DNA from: Filobasidium wieringae
Taxonomy: Eukaryota; Basidiomycota; Tremellomycetes; Filobasidiales; Filobasidiaceae
Length of the DNA stretch: 64,000 nt
Assembly (NCBI GenBank): GCA_001600055.1
Contig: BCIV01000019.1
Span: 1 to 64,000, forward strand
Reading direction: 5' to 3'
Shown: piece by piece, positions 30,197 through 40,432 of the stretch
Numbering within the stretch: position 1 is the stretch's first letter
Layout: each line of letters opens with the position of its first letter
Position numbers and translations under genes: made by a program
Notes under the pieces: model-generated
Seen by the model: the letters and a program-made list of their open reading frames with translations, nothing else
Databases searched by the model: none
What the model was told of the DNA's origin: nothing

Positions 30197-32706
30197 CTAT
30201 ACAGCTCCAGCCTTCCCAAAACTCAGCTTGGTCTGCATCTTACCGCCCGGTTTCTCCTCCACCTTCTTCTTAGGCTTTCCCTTGGATTTCTCCTTCACCT
30301 CCGCAGCCCAGGGGTTCCGACTATCTTTCAAGAGTTCCCAGACTTTCTTGACACCCGTACCAACGTTCGCGCTTCGTAGTTGATCGATATCGAGCCATAC
30401 TACTTCTTCCCGACTCTTCCCTTCTGGTAAGACGATTGTAGGCGTTTGTGCGCTACTGATCGTTCGTTCCCAAACAACATAAGTCATTTTGATGTGCGAG
30501 AAAACGTGCAGGTATTCCCCTCTGAGAACTGGATCGCTTTCGGCCAGATCGATGTTGTGCTCGTAATGGCTCGCCGCGTGTTCTTGCACCGTTTCTCCGA
30601 TCTTATCATCCTCCACATCCTGTAAATCGATACCAGGCGGTTCAAACAGCCCGGCTAACAGACCTGTTGAAGAATTGCACCTATGAGTCACGTATCCGCC
30701 CTAACCCGTCCAGTCAAACTAACCCTTATCCGGTCTCTTCACTAGCATCCATTTCTCCTCTCCCTCAGCCGCATCCGTTCCCACCCAACGAAGTACCATG
30801 ATCCCCGTTCTCTCTTCCCTATGAGCCTTAGGGATCTTCTTCATGGGATAAACAGTGACTTCGGGTCCTTTCCCACTCCTTGAAGTAAAGACCGGGAGAG
30901 GGGCACAGATGGTGCATGCTTCTGAGTTGGGGGATGAGCTTGCGTTCGTGGGTGATGTGTACTGTGATATAGCTTGTCAGAATCTGCGCCAGCTAAGAAA
31001 GAGGAAGCATACTCACCTCTTTGTAAGCTTTGCATCCGGCTTGAACGGGACAAGCTTTACAATCCGGTGTAGCGGGTTTACAAACCTGACTACCTAGCTC
31101 CATAAGTGCCTATCGAAACGTGAACACAATGATGTCATTAAATACCTGCGTCAGCGCTGTAGAAAAAAAAATCTCACTTGATTAACATCGCCTGCGGTAC
31201 CCTCAGGTAGATCTGGTAATGAATCGACAAGCTCGGTCGCGCTTGCCCATAGTGCTTTGATCAATGCAGGGCTTGTAGGTACCGCATGAAGCGCTAATAA
31301 TCGGCAGAGCAGTCTATGCACATTGCCATCGACCTGTATTGAGAGACGAGTGGGTTGGCAAGCTTGAATCATATTGGTCTGGGTATATGGGCTTACGATA
31401 GGAGTTTTCACGCCATAGGCCATCGAACAGATAGCTCCCGCCGTGTATCGTCCCACACCCTCGACATCCTTCTCGAGCACCTTCGGGTCGTCCGGTAATC
31501 GTCCTAGAATGAGCGAGTTGAGTCGAAGAGTAACAGGAGCAGTGCGATGAGACTGACGAACCTTCGTACTGCTTGTTATTAGCGATCCTCTGAGCGCCTA
31601 GTAAGAGGTTCTTGGCCCTTCTATAATAGCCTAGTCCTCTCCAAGCTGAATTGACTTCCTGTTTGAGGCGAGCCATTTCGTTCGGGGTCAAGTAAGCGAC
31701 ATGATGGCGATGGGACTGTGATAGAGCTTACCTCGATGTCAGCTTTGGCTAAGTCGAGAATGGTTGGCCACCTGTGAAGATGTAGATGGTCAATCCTGAT
31801 ACGAAGGTAGTGCTTGACTGAATTTGGTGTACTTTTCCATCCACTTGTTCCAGTAGGGTATCACCTGCGGATCTAACAGCTTTAGCAGTGATCCTAGCAT
31901 AATCGTCTTGAGATGAGAGATCTCACAGTCGTCACCTAGAGATGACGGTCACAGCAAGTTTAGCATTCCAAGTCTGCACAGCCGTAAATGTCTCACGAAC
32001 CTGAGTCTGCTGTAGCATGACCTCACTAACTGATCACGCAACCGTATTATTTCGATCAGCTTGAGAAGTGTATGGCATGGCTAAGAACGTACCCCAGATC
32101 TACAATACAAGACGTTTATCTCGGCTTTGTCAAGGCGTTTCGGCGGCTACACTTACCTCATAAGCCCTTTGACCCTTCTCTTCTGCGGTAGAAGATGCAT
32201 CGTATCGTTTTCTCCATGGCATTTGCCTCTTTTCCCTATAGACAACAGTGTAGATACGTTCCGAAGTTTTCAGCTTCGTGAATCGGCGGTCCTACATAAA
32301 GCAACACTTACCGAACAGTCTCAAACCATTCTAGTAACGAATTTACTTGCGGTATGAGAGATGCAGTCGAATGAAAGGACGGGAGATGAGAGGGAATGTC
32401 TTCCACGTCGTGATCCGAGGCAGTCGCTCTCAGCGAGGGCTTCTTCAGAGATCCAGCGTTCTTGCTCAACTTCTTGGTCGTCTTCTTCTTGACCTCGACA
32501 AACTCTTGCGCTTCCAACAATACATCATCCTCGTCTTCTGTATCTACTCTCCTCTTCTTCCTAGCACCCTTTCCTGTTCGGGTCGACAATCTGACCAGCT
32601 TCGTCTTCTCTTCCACTATTGTGAAATCTTCGTCGGAAGAAATATCTCCATCGGATTTCGGCAAGAACGGTGGAGATGATAAGGGAGAAGTCAGGACAGT
32701 CATCAC
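30197..32706 (-). CDS. MUTY: A/G-specific adenine DNA glycosylase
   Basis: Removes adenine mispaired with 8-oxoguanine in nuclear and mitochondrial base excision repair. The N-terminus is a charged, Lys-rich extension (GARKKRRVD looks like a nuclear signal). The catalytic domain is split over many exons. PWRKRYDASSTAEEKGQRAYE is joined through a 7-base exon (32093-32099, giving IW) to VSEVMLQQTQ, then a 9-base exon (31927-31935, VTT) to VIPYWNKWMEK. Then follow AWRGLGYYRRAKNLL, the helix-hairpin-helix VEGVGRYTAGAI and the catalytic Asp in VDGNVHRLLCRLLA. The iron-sulfur ligands C-x6-C-x2-C-x5-C appear in QVCKPATPDCKACPVQAGC. A C-terminal NUDIX-like domain (MLVKRPDKG, LLAGLFEPPG) recognises 8-oxoG. 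The protein ends with a PCNA-box-like QTKLSFGK. Confidence 0.93.
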
Positions 32707-34537
32707 TCGGCCGATGTGATACTATTTTGCTCTGACTAGGTAGCCTAGGTAAAATATATGATCGGCTTCTCGTTGCACTGGCAACACGGAGCTATGGCAA
32801 CATTTCCGATCCCTCGACCAATTGGGAAGAACTTGGTGGATAGCGACTGATATTACTCAACAAGGAACTTCCCGATATGTTGGATCGGGGATGTCGACTG
32901 GTCCAGTGTAGAGCATTACTGACAAAATTCCGAGGTGGAAGCTCTTCTCATCACCCGCCATCATGCACTTTGAACCGACACCGGCTTCTTCGGACTTCTT
33001 TGACATTCCCAGAACACGTGCAGCAACTATCTCTGATGGATATTAGCACGGAACACAAGCTCAAAACATCTACTTTGGTGGACAGAATAGATATCAGGAA
33101 GGAAGTCAAAGAACGGGAACGAGCAATCGACGAAGACTCGGACCAGATTTGAATTTAGAAGAAGGATCTCTAAATCGGATAATAAGAATAGAACACCTAC
33201 CAGGTAGTATTGACTTGAGAACGGAGCACGTGTTTGTCTATACTGGGCTGAAACCACATTTGTACGCTCTGATTCAGATGGCGTTTTACTTGATCATTAA
33301 GACGTCGGTCTTCCCGGTATGCCCGACAATAGTAGCTATGTGGCTCATCAAAGTGAGAATACGTTTCGCAATGATGGTACCAGAAATAGGAAGAGTGCAC
33401 TCGCCACAAAACAATGCGCTGCTAAACAGCCGAGCGATAGACAACAGGGGTCAGCTGGATTAGGCTACGGCTCCCTGATTCCAGAATGCAAGAGTCTTCG
33501 GACATGGTTTATATTCGGTGAAGCTTCTGATGTTGCAAGCTGCGATTACATCCTTTCTCGATAGGGAATATCAAGCTCAGCTCGGAATTTATGACATTGA
33601 GGATCTGGTGGGAGCCTCGATCCGAAATCACTACGTTGTTCCAAGGGCTCCTAGAAGCGATACCACAATGCTATCAGCATGAGCTCGCTGCGTCGTACTT
33701 TTTTTGTTTTTGGCGAGAGATAACCCCTAACCCCTGTTGTTGAGCATTCGTTCTCCCGAGAGACCTGCTGATCGAACGGACCCAGAATCCTGTCGCGTCT
33801 TTCCTCTTTCGTACTCCCAAGTCCCGGAACTCGTAGTCAGCCGCCTTGTCAAGGTGACATAGTAGACCTCTTCGGCGGCTTGCTGAAATTGGGCTGGGTG
33901 ATATCTTACATTCGTCTTGGCCAACGGGTGCACAGGGCTTGGCCCCTCATCCAGTCATGTGGAGATGAACCTCATCGTTCTGCTCGCTGCGAAGCACATT
34001 TCCGACGCTCCGCTCTAAGATATATGTTCTTCGCTCGTTTTCGCTCAGCGGTGCTTTTCTGATCCCAGTCCGCAGTTATCCACGGGGTCATTTGCACTGT
34101 CGTTACTGGTCGCACGCCAGAACCGAATGATCTGGGGTCGCTCACCTAAGTCATCTGGTCAAGTCCGCCCGTGGAGATGACATAGACATTATCATCGAAC
34201 GCTACGCGAGGCCTCGTCGGTTCCTCTTGATCCATCGGTTCTATAACGCGAAATAGCAGCCGTAGGAACAGACGCGATCAAATGAGGAGATATTAGTTAT
34301 TGCTTTCAAATCCCTCTCACAATATTGGCGGACATCGTCGTGCTTACCATGGAAAGTGTCTCCCACGACTCGCTGTTCTGGGTGCGAATCGCTCGTGAGG
34401 GGGTCCTTCTGCGTGGCCTTCGTTAGCGATTGGTGAAACGCAAAAGCTGCGTGTGACACCTTGCGATCGGACTTGAAGCCGGAGTGAAATTCTTCCTTCT
34501 CCTGGATCATGAGCGAGGAGGTCCTGTCAAAGTTGGC
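32707..34537. other. Gene-poor interval with a telomere-like motif
   Basis: About 1.8 kb. Short frames (32877-33152, 33149-33463, 33727-33933 minus, 34241-34510 minus) carry no recognised family. The frame at 34241-34510 could be a further 3' exon of the next minus-strand gene. A (CCCCTAA)2-like motif lies at 33721-33736 next to T-rich sequence. Confidence 0.35.
33721..33736. repeat. Telomere-like motif, two CCCCTAA units
   Basis: taacccctaacccct, internal to the window and preceded by T-rich sequence, much like the motif at 53-69. It may be an interstitial telomeric remnant. Confidence 0.3.
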
Positions 34538-35611
34538 CTATCGGTCGACCCGAAACGCCAAGCCAGGACTCACAGTTTCGGTCACCGCATGAAACCCTTC
34601 GTCCAAGAGGACTTCAGTGTTTTCTCCGACTAGAACGTCATCGGCCCAGAATTCCTGCGACAGGCGGATACCTTGCTCTGAAGGGCTTCTCGGGCCTGAG
34701 TCAAAACTGTAGGTCGCTCGAGTGAAGTCTATTAAACGAGCGACCTTCTCCCGAGGTTGGAGCTCGTGAAAAAGGAACCTCTTATTTAAAGTGATATCCC
34801 GGATCAAGTAGAAGAACTGCAAGGGGAATTGCCCCCAATATAATGGACTATCACCCTTGCGGAGAGGTTCAAAGGAGAAGGAACCCGGCGGCATCCGGCC
34901 TTCCGTCTCTTGTCTCGACATGAATGCCAAGTGATTGTCGACCATATCTAAGATGGGCAAATGCAATTCCCGGGTTTCAGCCTCCAATTCGTAACTCTTA
35001 CCGTCGTCGTGCAACTCACAGAACAGAGTGCTCGCCTGGAAGGATCGTATGGCTAGGATGAGTGCGATCGATTAGAAGAACGTCCTCGACTTACTTCACG
35101 AACCCACCCCTTCAGGTCCTGGACCTCTGATTCCGAAAGAAGAATTTCGGCGCGATGAGTGATGGCTAGGCGTTGAAGTCCCAAACGCTGCATCGCGATA
35201 AGGCGCAGAAAGTTCCAGGTCCACGTTATCTCAGTCCGAGGGAGGTCCGCCTTCTGCCATGCCAATTTTATAACCAAGCAGGGATGATTGTTCAATCTAA
35301 AGCAGACAGATCCGCCATATCAGACCGCTCTTACTTACCTGTGACAGTTGCGGAGTTTCGTAAGGCCTCAGCGGTAAGTGAAATACTAATGCCACCTTTT
35401 CCTTGGGCTTTCCGTACAAAACCGATAACAGAGATGGTCCGAGCCCTTCAGGTGGCGATACCACGTAATCAACCAAATCTGTCTTGACGTGAATACCGTG
35501 CGATGTCCTGTACGGTAACTTTGCAATAAAAGGGTAACCCAATTGAACTTTGGCATCGAAGACGAGTCCCTCGACCGGTGGCTGAGTGGATTGCAGTCTG
35601 GAGTATTCCAT
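34538..35611 (-). CDS. Orphan protein, three exons, possibly degraded
   Basis: Begins MEYSRLQSTQPPVEGLVFDA and includes KTDLVDYVVSPPEGLG. The second exon has WQKADLPRTEITWTWNF, and the third contains YWGQFPLQFFYLIRD and RFLFHELQPREKVARLIDF. The second junction (GTAAGT after VRE, acceptor before ASTLF) keeps frame. The first junction does not. Use of the good GTAAGT donor near 35340 leads to a stop, and only a weak GTCACA donor one codon earlier restores the frame of the second exon. The gene may therefore carry a frameshift or use a non-canonical site. I recognise no domain. The 5' end is duplicated at 39922-40033, which shows the family once had another copy here. Confidence 0.5.
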
Positions 35612-35760
35612 CGATCGGCCAGTATGTTCGGAAACGCTGCGCGTTTATAATCAGATCAGCAGCTTCAGTAGCTAGCTAGTATAGCTAGGCTGTATAAACG
35701 CTGGCATGATTATGCTCTGTTCTAATCAACGTTGGTTAGAACCGAACGATCATCTCGCTC

Positions 35761-35772
35761 GGTCACGTGACC
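35761..35772. promoter_or_regulatory. Perfect 12-base palindrome containing an E-box (CACGTG)
   Basis: GGTCACGTGACC lies in the 414-base divergent promoter between the orphan gene (minus) and the GH3 gene (plus). Such sites bind bHLH factors. The same core occurs at 9229, 40090 and 60296. Confidence 0.5.
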
Positions 35773-35935
35773 GCCCGATTGCGGGTTTACGTTAGGCCGC
35801 CGATCGGGTAAATATGGTCGATCAACGCCGAACGATATTCAGCCTGGCGAGGGATCAGGAAGCAAGAAGCATCCAATCCGAGAAGACAAGTGCTCGGATA
35901 TCGTGAGACTTTGGTCTCGCTAGATCCCTGGAGTG

Positions 35936-35943
35936 ATATATAA
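35936..35943 (+). promoter_or_regulatory. TATA box of the GH3 beta-glucosidase gene
   Basis: ATATATAA about 85 bases upstream of the ATG at 36026, good spacing for a fungal TATA promoter. Confidence 0.5.
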
Positions 35944-36025
35944 GGACAAAGTGTATATTGTATTCTCGCTCCAGTCACTGGGTCCTTGTCAGTATAATCA
36001 ATACCTGTACCTCCGTCGCGCCATC

Positions 36026-39000
36026 ATGAGTTACGTTCACTGGCAATACCAAACGGGGCAAGGCCAAATCAAACCGTTGACACTGGAAGAATTTAGCAAG
36101 ATCGATGATTTGCGACCGCTATTGAGGGTCATGTCAGTCGAAGAGAAAATCCATCTCCTTACAGTTAGTACCGAAGTAAATGGTTGAAGGTTCATTGATT
36201 TACGTTTGCGTCGCGACAATAGGGTACAGATTGGTGGACTGCCTCTGGTGTTCCCCGTTTAGGTATCCCTCACATCAAAGTGTCGGATGGTCCCAACGGA
36301 ATCAGAGGTAGTTCACACTTTCTTCCCTCCCCGGCCAACTGTCTCCCCTGCGGCAGCGCGATGGGCGCAACGTTCGATCCGGGCTTGATCAGGGAATCGG
36401 CTGGAATTCTCGCGCGAGACGCCAAGATGAAAGGAAGCAGTCTCGTGCTCGCTCCGACGGTGAATATCGCTCGGAATCCTTTGAACGGCAGGGTAAGACG
36501 GGCTTCCTGATCCGTACCTAAGATAGCTCGGGTGTATGCTAACCCGAAACTCGTGATCATAGACTTTCGAAGCCTTCTCTGAAGATCCGATTTTGTCCGG
36601 TGTTCTTGCCGCGGCATATGTCGATGGACTACAATCACAAGGAGTAGGCGCGGTCATGAAACACTTCGGTAACTTCAACTCTGTTCAGGGGTCATCAATT
36701 CCTTCACTTTAACTGATCAGCGGAGCTTGAATAGTCTGCAACGAAATGGAGGATCAAAGGTTTAGCGTTTCCGTCGAACTCAGCGAGAGAGGTAAGTCCT
36801 TTCTCATCTCTTTAGAATACCCGCCACCAGATCGTAAATCAGCTCACTTAATTCTCGAACGTTCTAGCTTTTCGGGAAATATACTTATTGGTAAGTTCAT
36901 CTACCACTCTTCGATCGTGAACGACCTATTGACAGCGAAGAGACAGCCATTCATGATCGCCCAAAAAGAAAGTCGGCCTTGGGGGTATATGACCTCTTAC
37001 TCCCGTTTACGCGGTACACACTGTCCGTCCCGTCCTCCTGAAACTCGATATGTGGTCGTCTCTTGACTTCCTCTTCCACTCGGCTTATCACAGGCTCAGA
37101 GAATCAGGACCTGTTACAGGGGATTTTGCGGGATGAATGGAAATTTGATGGCCTGTAAGTGGGGATGGACGTCCGGACCAAATTCCAGCTAACCGTACAC
37201 GTGTACTTACTATGGACTCAGTGTCATGTCCGATTGGTGAGTCGGTAGTAAGATCGCTATGAAGTGCGAGAGCTGACTACCTTTCTCTCGTACTATAAGG
37301 TTCGGAACTTACTCCACTGACGCAGCTATCAATAATGGTCTAGATCTGGAAATGTATATCTTTTACAGGCACTTGATCTCGATCGATGACTGATCTAGTT
37401 ACTCTTATAGGCCCGGACCTACTCGTTGGAGAGGTATTCAGACCCAGGTGTCGCTCAACCCTGGCAAGATAGGGCTCAAAGCTATAGATGATCGCGCACA
37501 TGCTGTGCTTAAGGTGACTTTCAGAACACGCCTCCCAATTGAAACTCTTACTGATGAACAGTACAATAGACGATCCGACGAAGCGTCATCGCCAGCCCAG
37601 ATACGGTCCGGAACAACTCTCAACCCGAGTTGCATCGGGACGACCCAGCGGATCGATTGCTGAACCGAAAGCTAGCAGGGGAAAGTATCGTTCTCCTCAA
37701 GAACAGCGCCCAGACTCTCCCGCTGGACCCACGCGCGCTAAAGAAGGTATTGGTCACTGGGCCGAACGCCAGGAGCAGGACTGTTTCAGGAGGCGGAAGC
37801 GCTTACCTAACGAGCTCTTACATTGTTACTCCGTGGGATGGAATCGTCGCAGCACTTGAGGACTATCAAGTCGAGGTCGTTTATTCACCTGGTTGTTACG
37901 GTATGGGCTGGATCATAACGAACCATCACGCCTCCTGTATTGAACTGAAATTTCCCGCGCCTTGAAACAGGTCACCGTTATTTGCCTCTTTTAGATGGAT
38001 TCATATTCGCTCGAGACGGTACGGAAGGCTGGGATGTCGCTTTTTACAACGATGCTCCCGGTTCAGGCGAGGTTGCACCTCTTGCTACCTATGTCGCAGC
38101 CAGTACTCGCTTCAGAATTAATGATCACAAACCAGAAGGTGATAAAGGGCTGTAAATTGTTTCGATGGAACAGTTACTAAACTAGTCCTTGTCTCGAAAG
38201 GTCTGAGTGACAACTTCTACCTCGTTGGGTCTGGCAACATGACGTTTCCCGAGACAGGTAAATTCGAGTTTGGGATATGTTCAGTAGGAAAATCTAGGAT
38301 GTTCGTCGATGGACAGCTAGTGGTCGATAATGGATATGAAGCACAGCAAACTTCAGGTGATACCTTCTACGGCGAGTCGTGGTTACGCTGTTCGATGGGA
38401 TTTTCTGCTCATGTTGATACCCTTACTATCGATTCACAGGACTAGGCACAAGAGAAGAAGTGGGCGTAAGTCGCGGCTCCCTGTTCAGAAGTTTTCGCTC
38501 TGATCCCGTTCGATCGCAGACGTTCGAAGTCAATGCCGGACAGACGTACACTATCAGGGTCGAATTCACAAACGCCACGTCCGCTCAGAACCCCACCAAC
38601 GCAACAGTCATCACGGGTCAACCCAGCTTGATGCTCGCCGCACTGCGAGTTGGAGGGAACTACAAGATAGACGATATCGACCAGGCGGTTGACGATGCGG
38701 TCGAACTTGCAAGGGAATGCGACGCTGTGATCTGCGTGACTGGAGGTAATCTGGACTGGGAGACGGAAGGCGCGGACCGGACGCAATTCGCTTTACCTGG
38801 TGCAACAGACATTCTAGTCTCGAAATTGCTAGAGACGAATAAGAATATTGTGATCTGTAACATATCTGTAAGTTGGGGAGCTCGGATTCATATGAAGACA
38901 GGGTTTAAGCGACTTTTACAGGGATCCGCATTCGCCTTCCCTTGGGTGGATCGAGCGGATACGATCTTACAATGCTGGTTGGGAGGTAACGAGACAGGTC

Positions 39001-39805
39001 AGCCTCAGGGTCTCTTCCCGCCGCGATCCTTTCGAGACGCTAACTCTTCCCATACCCTGTGAAGGCAACGCAATGGCGGATGTACTGTTCGGCCAAGTCA
39101 ATCCCTCAGGAAGGATGTCTCTTTCTTTCCCTTACGAGATCGAACATTGCACGGGTCACCTTAATTGGGGAGCGGAGAATGGAAAAGTCCAATACGGGGA
39201 AGGTCTTTTCGTACGTATCTCTCATCTTACCGAGCCAAGTTGTACAAGATATTGATTCGCGCGTTTGTGAGTTTAGGTCGGATATCGGGGATACGAAGCG
39301 ACCAAGAGACATCCGATGTTCGCGTTCGGGGAGGGATTATCTTATACCACATTCGGTAAGTCCCTACCTTTCTACGAGTCATAGGACGAGTAAGTTGAGC
39401 AACGCCAATCCTTCTGAAGAATGGTCCGGTTTCAACGCCGAACTATCTGAAACAGAGAGCCCAGATGAAGTCTCCTTGACCCTCACCTTGACCGTAGAGA
39501 ACACGGGTCAAATAGACGGTGCGGAAGTCATCCAGATCTATATCCAAGATCTGATCAGCTCGATGAGACGACCTCAGAAAGAACTCAAAGGGTTCAAAAA
39601 GGTCTTCCTTGCGGCAGGAGAGAAGAAGACCGTATCCTTGATCCTAGACAAGCTAGCTCTGGCTTTCTACAACGATCATTCCGAGCGCTGGGTCATGGAG
39701 AAAGGGGATTTCAGGGTAATGGCGTCCCGTTCTTCTCGAGATCGAGATATCGTGCTGGAGCAGAAGATCACTTTGAATTCGGACTATGCATGGACGGGGT
39801 TGTAG
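36026..39805 (+). CDS. GH3 beta-glucosidase with PA14 domain, intracellular
   Basis: Hydrolyses beta-linked glucosides from the non-reducing end. No signal peptide is visible after [16 protein letters not shown], so it is probably intracellular. Blocks in order: [57 protein letters not shown] and VGAVMKHF, then VMSDWFGTYS with the nucleophile Asp, and [19 protein letters not shown]14 insert follows ([17 protein letters not shown]...[19 protein letters not shown]), then the second GH3 domain ([31 protein letters not shown]) and a fibronectin-III-like end ([18 protein letters not shown]). About fourteen introns are inferred. The nucleophile is carried by a 15-base exon (37222-37236), and a 23-base exon (36868-36890) encodes FREIYLL. 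I saw no disabling lesion. Confidence 0.9.
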
Positions 39806-40432
39806 GCTCGGGATGGAAACGATGTATCGCGTGTAGATGAACGAGTTGAACATACCATATCTACCCACACACGTAGAGTAAGCGCGCACGCACGCACACG
39901 TTCATACGGTCGATGTTGAAAGATCTGTCTTGACGTGATCACCGTGGGATGTCCCGTACAGCAACTACAGAAGACATATCTCTCGATCGGTGGTCCAGCG
40001 GATTGAAGTTTGTAATATTCCATCGATCGATCGGTGTCACAAGAACAGAACTATGAGAAGCCCATCATAGAGTACACGTCATATATGTATCACGTGACTT
40101 ATCAATCGCTTAGCTCGTTTAGGTCCGTCGGTATGATCAAGACCAACAAGCTGGGCATATTCGTCTTCCTTGCCAACCTTCTTCTTGGAAACGTATATCG
40201 AGACTTCGAGACTAAACAGGCTCAAAGGTTGGAAATTGCAAGAGCGAGTACCTCTACGAGCTCTACGAGCAAAAAACGGAGTCGCAGCTTCGACTCGTCG
40301 ATTAGAAAGCTAGTTACATCGTTTCCACCTTGCTTGGGAGCAATCCATCAGACCTCGCCAGATTCACCTAAGCACGGTCACCTTGCTTAATAACCGAACG
40401 GGCAACCCGAAACCGACTAGTTCAGAACCGCA
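39806..40432. other. Intergenic region carrying a gene remnant and an E-box
   Basis: Contains a short (GCAC)n tract near 39873-39900, the orphan-gene remnant (39922-40033) and TCACGTGA near 40089. The plus-strand frame 40034-40390 has no family features. Confidence 0.4.
39922..40033 (-). pseudogene. Decayed 5' fragment of the 35.6-kb orphan gene
   Basis: On the minus strand this starts MEYYKLQSAGPPIERYVF, against MEYSRLQSTQPPVEGLVF at 35611. Nucleotide similarity continues through GTCAAGACAGAT, roughly 80 percent by eye, with a gap of about 34 bases relative to the intact copy. It also covers bases just upstream of the ATG (attccatcgatcg on the plus strand). After about 110 bases the match ends and the frame is broken. 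It is in the same orientation as the intact gene, on the opposite side of the GH3 gene. Confidence 0.75.
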
